34,848 bases of DNA from Lachnospiraceae bacterium (lineage in GTDB: Bacteria > Bacillota > Clostridia > Lachnospirales > Lachnospiraceae): the NCBI GenBank assembly GCA_024685495.1, contig JAIKVT010000121.1:1-34848 (forward strand), written 5' to 3'. The notes below the pieces were generated by a model that was not told the DNA's origin, did not search any database, and saw nothing but the letters and a program-made list of their open reading frames with translations. Positions 8,246-16,713 of this stretch are shown one piece after another; the stretch's first letter is position 1, and each line of letters begins with the position of its first letter. Both the position numbers and the translations under genes were made by a program.

Positions 8246-8410
8246 ATGAATGAGAAACAAGTAAAAGTTTTGTGTAAATTCTTAATTGATAATGGTAATA
8301 ATCAATTCACAGACGGGCAAAAGGAACTGATAAAACACGCAGTTGATCAAGCCCGTACGCCACAACAACTTGTGGAAATAATTATTACATCAAGAGTTTT
8401 TGGTGGGTGA
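8246..8410 (+). CDS. small hypothetical protein, 54 residues
   Basis: The frame from ATG 8246 to TGA 8408-8410 encodes 54 residues (starting MNEKQVKVLCKFLIDNGNN, ending RVFGG) with an AGGGG ribosome binding site at about 8234-8238. It looks like a short helical protein and has no stop or frameshift. It follows the DUF4926-like gene by 64 bases and may be the last member of that operon. I do not recognise it. Confidence 0.5.
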   Translation: MNEKQVKVLCKFLIDNGNNQFTDGQKELIKHAVDQARTPQQLVEIIITSRVFGG

Positions 8411-8524
8411 ATTTAAGAAAAAGGAATAATCTAAATTGCGTGATACCTTTTAAATGGGAAAGTATAAAAACAAGAAAAACTGTGTAAAATAAGTGTGCAT
8501 AAAGAAAGGCTTTATAGCGATATG

Positions 8525-8542
8525 TATAACAAATATGTTATA
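8525..8542. promoter_or_regulatory. 18-bp inverted repeat before the decayed restriction gene
   Basis: TATAACAAATATGTTATA is a perfect palindrome (six-base arms, self-complementary centre) beside a TATAAT-like box at 8540-8545. It could have been an operator controlling the downstream restriction gene, or it is chance in AT-rich DNA. Confidence 0.3.
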
Positions 8543-8550
8543 TAATTATA

Positions 8551-9166
8551 GAACTGGAATAACAGAAGAAACGTTAAAAGTTTTGCAAGCAATTAATTCG
8601 AGCAATGATGATAAGATGGTGCAACGCTTCTTATAATATCATGAGAAGTTAGTGGATATTTATGCCTCGAAAAAAGAGAATAACAATGATGCCGGTTAGA
8701 ATCAACGGAACGGATTTTCAGTTTTCGTCAGGGAAGCATAACGAATTACAGAAGGCATTATTGAGGAATTTGCGCCTAGATTCGCACCAAATGCGGAAGG
8801 TCTTTATGTGGGAGATACAATTGCTAAAGATTTAGTAAAAAATGATGATAAATTGAAAAAGCTAGGATTTGAAATATCTTTACATGATAAGATGCCGGAT
8901 GTCGTTTTGTATAGGGAAGATTCGGATTGGATTTATTTTGTAGAGTCAGTAACGTCAGTCGGGCCAATGGACGCAAAGAGAGTAATTGAGGTTTTAGAAA
9001 TGACAGCCAATGTTTTGGCTGGGGAAATATTTGTTACAACTTTTTGGATTTTGCAACATACAAGAAATTTGCGGAGTCGTTGGCATGGGAAACAGAAGTA
9101 TGGATTGCAGATATGCCAGACCATATGATTTATCTAAATGGCGATAGATTTACGGGACCGAGATAA
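8551..9166 (+). pseudogene. decayed BsuBI/PstI-type restriction endonuclease
   Basis: Read across several frames, this stretch gives one protein: a remnant of the N-terminal domain (TGITEETLKVLQAI, then YHEKLVDIYASKK), then [85 protein letters not shown] and GDRFTGPR. These match the BsuBI/PstI restriction endonuclease family as I know it. Frame changes near 8636, 8672, 8755 and 9045 break it, so no enzyme can be made. The longest intact piece is 8808-9128. No matching methyltransferase is present, which is safe only because the nuclease is dead. The first 180 bases after it hold only a short frame from 9180 (MDLSGIDPTIGDALIELV). Confidence 0.85.
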
Positions 9167-9360
9167 GGGGGATAAGGAGATGGATTTGAGTGGGATCGAT
9201 CCAACTATTGGAGATGCGTTAATTGAGCTGGTATAAGGATTTAATTAAAAAGCCGCAATTGGGGAACCATTAACAGAGTTGTGTGCGAGTAAAAATAAAG
9301 GGGCTACTGGTAGCCTTCAAAGGAAAAAGCGGTAATATGTAAAAAGGAAGGTAGTGTTGA

Positions 9361-10962
9361 ATGAGTTTTAAATATTGGCTCCCTGATGAAAACGGGCAGA
9401 AAACAGAGTATGAAACGCAAGATAATGCGGTTATTATTGGGGCTAATGGTTCTGGTAAAAGTAAATTGGGTGCATGGATTGAGTGTCAAAATTTTGATGG
9501 TGTGCATCGTGTTGGAGCACAACGTAATCTGAATTTCAATGAAAATATTCCACTTAAAAACTATTCTGACGCGAAGAATTGGGTTTTTATGGGAGTGGTG
9601 ATGGAAATGATCATAATAAAGGGAAAAGATGGAATTGGGGGCATTATACCACTAGATTGATGGACGATTATGATAGTGTTTTGGCGGCAGTTATAGCATT
9701 AAAAAATAATGAGATTTCTAAATTCCATCAAGAGTGTAAAGATAAAGGAAATAATAAAGAGGAATGGCCTGATACACCCGTTACGTCGATTGATAAAATT
9801 CAACATATATGGGAATCGGTTTTTCCACAACGAGAACTTATAGAAGATGATTCGAAATTTTATGCAGGATTATATAAAAATGGAAATTTTAATAAGTACT
9901 CTGCGACTGAAATGAGTGACGGAAAGCGAGCAGTTCTTTATTTGGCCGCTCAGGTTTTATCTGTGCCAAAGAACAAAATGCTAATTATTGATGAGCCAGA
10001 GGTGCATTTACATCCATCTATAATGAATAGGTTGTGGAAAGAGCTAGAAAAATGTAGAGAAGATTGTTTGTTTATATATATTACTCATGATTTGAATTTT
10101 GCATCTGATTATGTTAATGCAAAAAAATTTGGATTAAAGATTATGATGGAGAGCACTGGAAACTTGAACAGATAATTGAAGAGAGTATACCAGAGAACTT
10201 GTTTTTGAGATATTAGGTAGTAGAAAAAACGTTTTATTTGTGGAAGGTGAAACAAGTAGTTATGATAGTCAATTATATACGCAAATATACCGCGATTATG
10301 TAGTCATTCCGTGTGGAGGATGTGCACAAGTAGTTGAAAGAACTAAGGCATTTAGAAATAGTAAAATATTACATGAATGCACTGTATATGGATTAATTGA
10401 TCGTGATTATAGATCAGAACACGAAATTGCTTCATTGAAGAAAAACGGTATATATGTAATAGATGTTGCTTAGGTAGAAAACGTATTCTTGGTTGAAGTA
10501 TTAATAAGTTTTGTTGCAAAACGTTTTGCGACGGAAAGAGTTGAACAAACAATAGAAAATATAAAGGGTCATGTAATCAATACTAAATTTGCGAATATGA
10601 TTGAACTTCAATTATGTCAAAGCGTGGTTGCAGAGATAAAATATCAACTGTCTTGTATAGAAATTAAAAACAAAAGTGAAGAAGAAGCGAAAAATACATT
10701 GCAGAAAGGATTGGATTCTATTTCATATAATGATATCCGAAATGAAAGAGAAATAATTTTTCGGCAGGCTTTAGAGAGCAATGATTATAAAAGTATATTG
10801 AAAATATTTAACGAGAAGGGTATTTCAAAGACAATAGGCGAGTTTATGGGCATTAAAAATGAGGAATATCAAGGAAAAGTTATTACTCTGTTAAAAGGAG
10901 AGTGTTATGAAGAGATTGCAAGTATATTGAGCGCTTATTTGCCGGATGAAATTCCAAGATGA
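9361..10962 (+). pseudogene. decayed AAA ATPase with TOPRIM/DUF4435-like C-terminal half
   Basis: The pieces at 9361-9590, 9579-10175, 10240-10473 and 10489-10962 are one broken gene of about 530 codons. The N-terminal half is an ABC/AAA15-type ATPase with Walker A IIGANGSGKSK, a signature-like SATEMSDGKRA, Walker B MLIIDEPEVHLHP and a switch ITHD. The second half begins NVLFVEGETSSYD and continues GCAQVVE and YGLIDRDYRSEHE, as in DUF4435/TOPRIM-like nuclease domains of OLD-type defence proteins. Lesions: a frameshift in the GGGTTTTT run near 9584-9590, frameshifts near 10150 and 10205, and a stop TAG at 10471-10473 where GAG is expected (VAEVENVFLVEV). It was probably an antiphage nuclease-ATPase, now inactive. 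Confidence 0.85.
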
Positions 10963-10981
10963 AGTGATATATATGTTGTAA

Positions 10982-11161
10982 ATGAATAATGCACAAGCTC
11001 CTAAGGGTGCGAAGGGGGTTAATATGTGTCAGGCAGTAGAGGGAATGAAGATAGGAGCAGTTGAAAAAGTAATTTATAATATGCTTGTTAAGTTTATAAA
11101 GAATTTTATGAATAATTTGAAAAAGACAGCTGGACGTCCAAGACAGGACTATATGGTATGA
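10982..11161 (+). CDS. short ORF, possible remnant of a PD-(D/E)XK transposase-family tail
   Basis: An unbroken frame of 59 codons whose middle reads CQAVEGMKIGAVEKV. This resembles the C-terminal tails (CQAVEEMK...) of Rpn/PDDEXK-family transposase proteins in Clostridia, but the nuclease part is absent. No clear ribosome binding site precedes it. It is most likely a fragment rather than a working gene. The strong terminator just downstream suggests it was once the end of a transcription unit. Confidence 0.3.
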   Translation: MNNAQAPKGAKGVNMCQAVEGMKIGAVEKVIYNMLVKFIKNFMNNLKKTAGRPRQDYMV

Positions 11162-11201
11162 TAAATTGACATCATTGTTTGCAAGAAAGTCAATTCTATT
11201 A

Positions 11202-11231
11202 GGGTGGCATCAGAACCACCCGTGCTTTTTT
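11202..11231 (+). terminator. Rho-independent terminator
   Basis: A GC stem GGGTGG (11202-11207) and CCACCC (11216-11221) with an 8-base loop is followed by GTGC and a run of six T. This is a classic intrinsic terminator, closing the decayed ATPase region. Confidence 0.8.
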
Positions 11232-11473
11232 ATATGAATAAAACTGATAGAAGATAATAAACCTTAGTTAGATGACTTTGACTTTTAGGAAGATAGACAA
11301 TTATATTGAAACATTTATTGTGTTAAAGTTGCAGATGAATGGAAAAAGAAGGGTTAATATTTATTAATTGTTGGATCCAATAATCTTCAAGTCATAAAAA
11401 AACCGATGTATATGGACAAAACATAAATAAAGGATGCAATAAAACTAGCGAAGATAATAGGATGTAAACACAT

Positions 11474-11501
11474 TTGAATTATGATTAGGTTGTAGTAGAA
11501 T
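11474..11501 (+). promoter_or_regulatory. sigma-A-type promoter of the ImmA/IrrE-DUF4411 pair
   Basis: TTGAAT (11474-11479) and TAGAAT (11496-11501) are separated by 16 bases. AAAGGAGGTAG at 11511-11520 is the ribosome binding site and the ATG follows at 11527, giving a short leader of about 20 bases. No rival promoter is closer. The 240 bases between the terminator and this promoter hold nothing I can name. Confidence 0.5.
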
Positions 11502-11526
11502 ATAGGAGTGAAAGGAGGTAGAAGCT

Positions 11527-12684
11527 ATGCCGACAGTAAAAGTAAGTATTCAACCAGAAATTATTAGTTGGGCAATGAGCCAAACAGACGAAAGTCAACT
11601 TGGAACAGCATTATTAAGTAATATTCGGAAATGGCTTGATGGCACAAAGACGCCTACCTTCAATCAGATAGAAGAATTTAGCCGTAAATCACATATACCG
11701 CTTGGTTATTTCTTTTTGCAAAAGCCACCGGTTGAGAATATTGAGCTGTTAGAATATAGAACTATTGATAGTGTGGAACTTGCTAACCCAAGTAGAGACA
11801 TGATTGATACCATCAATGACATGAAAAGGGTACAAGATTGGATGAAAGAGTATCGCCAAGAGACAGGCTTTGATACGCTTAGAATTGTGGGTAGTTTGAG
11901 TGGGCAAAAAGAACATGAGTATATCGCAGAATGTATAAGGCAAGACATGGATTTGGATCGCGAATGGTTTAGGCAGCAAAAAGATGCAAATGATTCTTTT
12001 AAATATATTAGAGGGCAGTTAGAAGAAAGTGGTGTATTAGTAATGCTTAATGGTATTGTTGGGAAAAACACTCATAGGGCTTTGAATATTAATGAGTTTA
12101 GAGCCTTTGCGATGGTGGACGAGTGGGCACCGTTGATATTTATAAATAGTGTTGATTCTCAAGGGGCAAAAGTATTTTCTTTATTTCATGAAATTGCGCA
12201 TATATGGCTGGGAGAGGACGATCTATATAATGATAGAGGAAACAGTGAAAATGTTAACCAAATAGAGGTAATATGTAATGCTGTAGCAAGTGAATTGATG
12301 GTTCCATTTGATGTGTTTTTAAATGAATGGAATAGTATTAATGAAGGAGACGAACAAGAAACAATAACTTGTTTGTCAAGGGTTTTTAATTGTAGTAAAA
12401 CAGTAATTGCAAGAAAAGCGTTGGACATAAAAAAAATTAGTAAAAAAATGTATGATGATATAGTAGAAGACGCTATTATAGAGTATAAGACTATGAAAGA
12501 GAATAAAACATCAGGTGGCAATTACTATAATAATGCAAAAAATCGGCTTGATGGATGCTTTGTGAAAGCTCTTTGTAATAGTGTTGCATCTGGTAGAACA
12601 ACCTTTACAGAAGTATTTAGGTTAACGAATACTAGTAGAAAGACTTTTTTGGAAGTTGCTTCGAGTCTAGGAGGTGAGATTTGA
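11527..12684 (+). CDS. ImmA/IrrE family metallopeptidase with N-terminal HTH region
   Basis: The 385-residue protein has an Xre-like N-terminal helical domain (about residues 1-65; TALLSNIRKWLDGTKTPTFNQ, EFSRKSHIPLGYFF). A zinc-peptidase domain of the ImmA/IrrE (DUF955) family follows, with HEIAH at 221-225 and the later NAVASELMVPF segment that supplies the third ligand. Such proteins cleave or sequester repressors and toxins. The downstream PIN-like gene overlaps its stop by one base, and this order (ImmA/IrrE, then DUF4411) is a widespread toxin-antitoxin arrangement. It is probably the antitoxin and regulator of the pair. A strong AAAGGAGG site supports the start. Confidence 0.85.
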   Translation: MPTVKVSIQPEIISWAMSQTDESQLGTALLSNIRKWLDGTKTPTFNQIEEFSRKSHIPLGYFFLQKPPVENIELLEYRTIDSVELANPSRDMIDTINDMKRVQDWMKEYRQETGFDTLRIVGSLSGQKEHEYIAECIRQDMDLDREWFRQQKDANDSFKYIRGQLEESGVLVMLNGIVGKNTHRALNINEFRAFAMVDEWAPLIFINSVDSQGAKVFSLFHEIAHIWLGEDDLYNDRGNSENVNQIEVICNAVASELMVPFDVFLNEWNSINEGDEQETITCLSRVFNCSKTVIARKALDIKKISKKMYDDIVEDAIIEYKTMKENKTSGGNYYNNAKNRLDGCFVKALCNSVASGRTTFTEVFRLTNTSRKTFLEVASSLGGEI

Positions 12685-13202
12685 TGGGAAAACAGGAGAC
12701 ATTTCTTGTTGATTCAAATACATTTATTACACCATTTAGATTGTATTATTCGTTTGATTTAGTCCCCTCATATTGGAAAGAATTAAAAAAATATCTTGAC
12801 TCTGGAAGCATTGTAGTTCTTGATTTAGTAAAAAAAGAGATTGAGGGAGGAAAAGATGAACTGTCTGAATGGCTTTCTGGGGTGGATGATCTTATTGTTG
12901 TACCTAAAGTAACTGAACAAACAGTAAAATCGTATCAAGAAGTAATGCGGTTTGTGTCAAGTTCAGGATACTATAAGGAATCAGCGTTATCGAGTTGGGC
13001 ACCATCGAATGTTGCAGATCCATGGCTTATTGCATCAGCTAAAACAAATGGTTATACACTTGTGACTGAAGAAAAAAAGTCGGGTGGATTAAGCAAGAAG
13101 AATCCCAACAAGTATGCAAAGATTCCGGATGTAGCGGAACAATTGGGGGTCAAGACAATAAGAATTTATGACATGATGAGGAGATTAGGAATCATTATTT
13201 AA
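12684..13202 (+). CDS. DUF4411 PIN-like toxin
   Basis: The 172-residue protein opens with the PIN-type acidic motif FLVDSNTFITP (Asp10), has a second acidic cluster at DLVKKEIEGGKDEL, and carries the DPWLIASAK motif plus TLVTEEKKSGG that mark DUF4411. PIN-fold enzymes are metal-dependent RNases, so it is probably the toxin partner of the ImmA/IrrE protein. The ATG at 12684 is used because AGGAGGTGAG ends 7 bases upstream; a TTG at 12681 would also be possible. It overlaps the previous stop codon by one base. All expected acidic residues appear present, so the module may be active. Confidence 0.85.
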   Translation: MGKQETFLVDSNTFITPFRLYYSFDLVPSYWKELKKYLDSGSIVVLDLVKKEIEGGKDELSEWLSGVDDLIVVPKVTEQTVKSYQEVMRFVSSSGYYKESALSSWAPSNVADPWLIASAKTNGYTLVTEEKKSGGLSKKNPNKYAKIPDVAEQLGVKTIRIYDMMRRLGIII

Positions 13203-13390
13203 CATTGACTATTAGTTGCTGAAAACACTGCTTGTAGCAGGTTTTGAATTAAACGCGTTCATAATCCTATGCGATGATGACATTGTTAAGAATAATTGCT
13301 ATTGGCACCGTATTTGATACAAGAAATGGGTAAAGAAGAACGACAAATTATGTAAAACACATAGGTTGCGATTTGCTTATTAGTGAGACC

Positions 13391-13528
13391 ATGTTTTCAA
13401 AAGCAGATACTACTACGTTAAGAAGAGAGAAGCGTGAACTTCAGATTGTTTATGAAGATAGAGATTATTATTGTTCTGCACTGCGTCGAGATGGATCACT
13501 TATTGATGTGACAGTATGGCTTCAGTAG
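13391..13528 (+). pseudogene. fragment of an unknown protein
   Basis: A 45-codon frame (and in-frame codons just before it: GCDLLISET) encodes KADTTTLRREKRELQIVYED, then RDYYCSALRRDGSLIDVTVW. It looks like the end of a protein whose front is lost, because the upstream sequence is full of stops and no ribosome binding site is present. I do not recognise the family. The 13203-13390 stretch before it shows nothing else. Confidence 0.4.
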
Positions 13529-13563
13529 GTAATGGTAAAAAGTATACATAGCAGGAGAGCATT

Positions 13564-13764
13564 ATGAAGGCTAATGATGAAGCAATGTATTGGATGGAAA
13601 ATGAATAATGGTTCAGGCTTAATAAAGAAAACGATTGTATAGAGCTTACTGCATCTGCACCACAGCGAGCGGTAGAAAGCTTTCAGTTGTATCTTCTAAG
13701 GAATGATTTGCCTGTGGAAGATATGGTGATTCCAGATGAAACAAAATGTTTAACTAGTACTTGA
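13564..13764 (+). pseudogene. small gene broken by a stop codon
   Basis: An ATG with AGGAGAG just upstream opens a 66-codon frame broken by a TAA at codon 15 (…WMENE-stop-WFRLNKENDC…), after which the frame stays open to 13764 (AVESFQLYLLRNDLPVEDM). Apart from that single change the frame is open. The product is unrecognised and may be an antitoxin-like small protein. Confidence 0.4.
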
Positions 13765-13765
13765 T

Positions 13766-13798
13766 ATTTTGGGTACATTTTGGGTACATTTTGGGTAC
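13766..13798 (+). repeat. three perfect 11-bp tandem repeats
   Basis: ATTTTGGGTAC occurs three times in a row without a mismatch, directly after the end of the broken small gene and before an AGGAGG. It may be the relic of a repeated linker in a coding region, as the following bases read NDTNLTENVSKDTQ, a type of linker seen before winged helices in AlbA or Fic family proteins. The 13800-13982 stretch after it is decayed DNA. Confidence 0.7.
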
Positions 13799-13982
13799 AG
13801 GAGGTTTTGAATGATACGAATTTGACGGAAAACGTATCAAAAGATACGCAGAAAATGTACGTAGAATAAAGGATATAACGGTTTGAAAAAGACGAGCCAT
13901 TGAGTCTTTATAGGTTATTCGAAGAAACTGAGGTTAACAAAGCAGGACAGCGTGTTAATAAGTATGGGGTATCATTATGATC

Positions 13983-14196
13983 ATGTTTATAGATATGAAT
14001 GCGCGTATAGATGAACATTTGATAAACTATGCGTATTTTTACGAGCCAGGATTAGAGTTTTACAAAGAACAAAAAACGGTTGGAACATAATCTATTTTGT
14101 ACTTTTTTTAGTGAAGACAATATTATAGATGCATATAATATTGAAGAAGAATGGTTTCCATTTATAGAGGCGGACATATCTTTTGGATTAGGATAA
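13983..14196 (+). pseudogene. frameshifted small protein upstream of the retron operon
   Basis: MFIDMNARIDEHLINYAYFY, then EPGLEFYKEQK is read in one frame. HNLFCTFFSEDNIIDAYNI, then EEEWFPFIEADISFGLG continues in another, with the break in the A run near 14070-14080. The reconstructed protein (about 70 residues, rich in acidic and aromatic residues) is not recognised. It ends 8 bases before the phosphoribosyltransferase gene, so it may once have been the first gene of that operon. Confidence 0.4.
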
Positions 14197-14203
14197 ATGA
14201 TAT

Positions 14204-15115
14204 ATGAATGATGCAGAAATAAAAGCAAAGGCAGATGAGATTGCTCGACTGTGTTTAGTTAAGTGGGAAATAAAGGATGATGATGTAAGGATTCTGAAAT
14301 TTAAGGAGGAATTACCGCATTTCATACGAGAATTTGATGATTCATCGATGCCTATGATAGAGAATCTACTTCATCGTTTTGATTATTTTTCGCATGAGAA
14401 TGTCAATAAGAGACTTGTTGAATTATATACCAAGATAAGTGCGAAATATGATTTAGATCCAATACTTACTGCATATAGTACGGTTAAATCAGCAACTGGG
14501 AGAATTAACAGTAGTAACGATTATGTCTCAGAATTTGGTTTTTTAAACCATATCAGTAAAAACTACATCTTTACAGATGTTGATACAGAAGCAGGACGTG
14601 ATGAATGGATTTATTTTGACACTGTCGTACTTATAGATGATATCTGTGGATCGGGAGATACTTTAAAGAGTTTTCTAAAAGATAGATATGATATTTTTAA
14701 AGATAAAAGAGTGATTTACGTTGTGATTTGCGCAATGAGTAAAGCAATAACTAAGATTGAAGAATTTGCGTCAATTAAAGGGTTTAATGTCGTTGTAGAA
14801 TGTTCTGTAAAATTTGATAAGGCGATTGAGGATTCAGAATTGAAATGCAGGAAGAATGAATTTATAAGATTATCTGAGGATCTTGATATATATGGTCACG
14901 ACATATTAGGGCATAGACATGCTGAGTCATTGGTTGCATATTATAATAATACGCCTAATAATACTTTAGGTGTTTTTAGAAAAGTTACAAGTAAAAATCA
15001 TGCTATTTTCCCAAGAGATGACGATGCAAAGATAAACATAGAAGAAATGAAAAAGGCTAGCGAAAAGAGAAAAAGAAATAATTATAATAATAGGATGGTA
15101 AGCTATAGTGAATGA
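14204..15115 (+). CDS. retron-associated phosphoribosyltransferase-like effector
   Basis: The 303-residue protein has a PRPP-binding-type loop at residues 141-154, VVLIDDICGSGDTL, the hallmark of type I phosphoribosyltransferases, after a helical N-terminal part of about 110 residues. A beta strand VIYVVICAMS follows as in that fold. A polar, basic C-terminus (KASEKRKRNNYNN) ends it. The gene lies directly before a small winged-helix gene and a retron RNA and reverse transcriptase. As I recall it, this makes up the phosphoribosyltransferase-containing retron class (type III in the Mestre scheme). It is probably the toxic effector held in check by the RT and its RNA-DNA hybrid. Substrate unknown. 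The start ATG has only a weak SD. Confidence 0.8.
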   Translation: MNDAEIKAKADEIARLCLVKWEIKDDDVRILKFKEELPHFIREFDDSSMPMIENLLHRFDYFSHENVNKRLVELYTKISAKYDLDPILTAYSTVKSATGRINSSNDYVSEFGFLNHISKNYIFTDVDTEAGRDEWIYFDTVVLIDDICGSGDTLKSFLKDRYDIFKDKRVIYVVICAMSKAITKIEEFASIKGFNVVVECSVKFDKAIEDSELKCRKNEFIRLSEDLDIYGHDILGHRHAESLVAYYNNTPNNTLGVFRKVTSKNHAIFPRDDDAKINIEEMKKASEKRKRNNYNNRMVSYSE

Positions 15116-15443
15116 ATATGTTGAACTGTTAATTTTAGCTTATTTTAGGGAATATAGGACAAGTTACTCTGTGTCAGATTTGGCGTATAAATTAGGCTTG
15201 ACAATAGAGTTGTTGAATTCATACATTGAAGAGTTATTGGAGAAAAAAGAATTATGTATAAAAGAGAATATGATTTCAATTTCTAAAGGAGGGCGTCTTG
15301 CATTAGAAAATTCTGATATGGAAAACTATTCTTTTGATAGTGAATCATATTTAATTGATGGTGTTAAAGAGAAATGGCCTATAGAAAAGGTCTATCCGGT
15401 TCATAGTTTTTCTAAAAATAAGTGGAGAGGAGGGGAGGAATAG
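15108..15443 (+). CDS. retron-associated winged-helix protein
   Basis: The 111-residue protein has an N-terminal winged helix (about residues 8-68: ILAYFREYRTSYSVSDLAYK, then LGLTIELLNSYIEELLEKKE and ISISKGGRLAL) and a C-terminal tail (YPVHSFSKNKWRGGEE). It begins with GTG inside the last codons of the phosphoribosyltransferase gene (8-base overlap), with AGGATGG about 10 bases upstream; no in-frame ATG is near. Coupled translation suggests it forms a complex with the upstream enzyme. DNA-binding partners of this kind are known in retron systems. Here it could tether the effector to the msDNA or to invading DNA. Confidence 0.75.
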   Translation: MNEYVELLILAYFREYRTSYSVSDLAYKLGLTIELLNSYIEELLEKKELCIKENMISISKGGRLALENSDMENYSFDSESYLIDGVKEKWPIEKVYPVHSFSKNKWRGGEE

Positions 15444-15452
15444 CCATTATTT

Positions 15453-15669
15453 TAAAGCACATTTGTTAGAAGGCGAAAGGACAGTGGACTTTCATAGTTT
15501 TAAGGTTTCTTAATTTGCAGTAAGAGAAAGGCAAGCTTTCTCTTACTGTGAATGTTGGCATAACAACATTTACAGTCTATATTTTCCTCTTCGCGCGGAG
15601 ATATCCGCGCTCAGACTCAAATATAGACTGCATATCACAAATACAGATTTTAGTAGCAAATGTGCTTTA
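15453..15669 (+). ncRNA. retron msr-msd RNA
   Basis: All the expected parts are visible. The a1 arm (15453-15465, TAAAGCACATTTG) and a2 arm (15657-15669, CAAATGTGCTTTA) are perfect 13-base complements. After a1 comes TTAG; G15469 is the candidate branching guanosine. The msr hairpins are GAAAG / CTTTC (15475-15493), CAGTAAGAGAAAG / CTTTCTCTTACTG (15518-15548) and AATGTTG / CAACATT (15551-15570). The msd is a long hairpin: CAGTCTATATTT (15573-15584) pairs with AAATATAGACTG (15619-15630), and at its tip GCGCGGA pairs with TCCGCGC around GATA (15593-15610). The reverse transcriptase gene follows 21 bases after a2. The exact boundaries of the RT-DNA cannot be read from sequence. Confidence 0.92.
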
Positions 15670-15690
15670 GAATGATGGTTGTTTAGATAT

Positions 15691-16704
15691 ATGGGATATA
15701 TAGAGGAACTTCAGATAGTATTAATTGAACAAAATGAACCGGAGGAAGATATTGATGCTGCGTGTAAATATGCAGAGAACCTTATTTCATTGGATATGCC
15801 AGTGATATTTAATAGAGAACATTTTTCATTGTTGGTTGGTCGAGAGAAGGAGGATATTTACAAGATAATATCGTCTCTTGAAAGTCATTATTACCAGCAG
15901 ATAACCATAAAGAAAAAAAGCGGTGGAGATCGTATCCTTTCTGTGCCGGCTTTAACATTAAAAGAAATTCAGAAGTGGATTTTAGATAATGTCCTTAGTA
16001 AGATGTATGTTTCTCCATATGCAATGGGTTTTCAAAAAGAAAGGTCTATAGTAACGAATGCCAAAGCACACGTTGGGAAAAAGTGCGTTGTAAATTTAGA
16101 TTTAAAAGAATTCTTTCCAAGTGTAAAGCTTGAAAAGGTCTTTAGAGCTTTTTATTATTATGGATACACCATAAGTGTTTCATATCTTATGGCTAGACTA
16201 TGTACATATAATAATGAATTACCGCAAGGAGCGCCAACAAGTCCTTATCTATCAAATGTTGTTTGCTTAAAAATGGATAAAAGGATTTCGGAACTTGCAA
16301 AAAAGTATGATGCATCCTATACAAGGTATGCTGATGATATTACGTTATCTGCAAATACTGATATATCAAATATTATACCGATTGTCGAGAAAATAGTAAC
16401 CGATGAAGGGTTTTCCTTAAATGAAAAAAAGACGCGAGTGTTATATGAATATCAAAGGCAAGAAGTTACAGGACTCTTGGTTAGTGGAAATAAGGTTAGG
16501 GTTGATAAGAAATATATTAAGAAGCTAAAACAAGAAATATATTACTGCAAGAAATATGGAGTAACTGATCATTTAAGGCATATTAGGTGTGATAAGCGTT
16601 TTTATAAGGAACATATGTATGGGAAGGCATATTTTGTTAAGATGGTAGATGCTCATCTTGGACAGTGGATTATTAAGGAATTAGATTCAATAGCATGGGA
16701 GTGA
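15691..16704 (+). CDS. retron reverse transcriptase
   Basis: The 337-residue enzyme makes msDNA from the RNA just upstream. Motifs are complete: NAKAH (123-127, the retron NAxxH signature) followed by NLDLKEFFPSV, LPQGAPTSPYLSN (about 177-189), the catalytic YADD (213-216), LNEKKTRV, and the retron-specific VTG (259-261). The C-terminus (KKYIKKLKQEIYYCKKYG onward) is the basic thumb that recognises the msr stem. The ATG at 15691 is chosen. A TTG at 15679 is in frame and possible, and neither start has a strong SD. The length is normal for retron RTs, and no lesion is seen, so the system may be active. Confidence 0.95.
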   Translation: MGYIEELQIVLIEQNEPEEDIDAACKYAENLISLDMPVIFNREHFSLLVGREKEDIYKIISSLESHYYQQITIKKKSGGDRILSVPALTLKEIQKWILDNVLSKMYVSPYAMGFQKERSIVTNAKAHVGKKCVVNLDLKEFFPSVKLEKVFRAFYYYGYTISVSYLMARLCTYNNELPQGAPTSPYLSNVVCLKMDKRISELAKKYDASYTRYADDITLSANTDISNIIPIVEKIVTDEGFSLNEKKTRVLYEYQRQEVTGLLVSGNKVRVDKKYIKKLKQEIYYCKKYGVTDHLRHIRCDKRFYKEHMYGKAYFVKMVDAHLGQWIIKELDSIAWE

Positions 16705-16713
16705 TTTGATTTT

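Noticed and set aside
9579-10473. Programmed frameshift in the ATPase gene
   Set aside because: There are several separate lesions and an in-frame stop, which is decay rather than one recoding site.
11418-11445. AATAAAGGATGCAA shared with 1644-1658 as a recombination site
   Set aside because: Fourteen matching bases in AT-rich DNA of this length are expected by chance, and the flanks do not match.
13766-13798. Possible CRISPR array
   Set aside because: Three adjoining 11-base units have no spacers between them and there are no cas genes.
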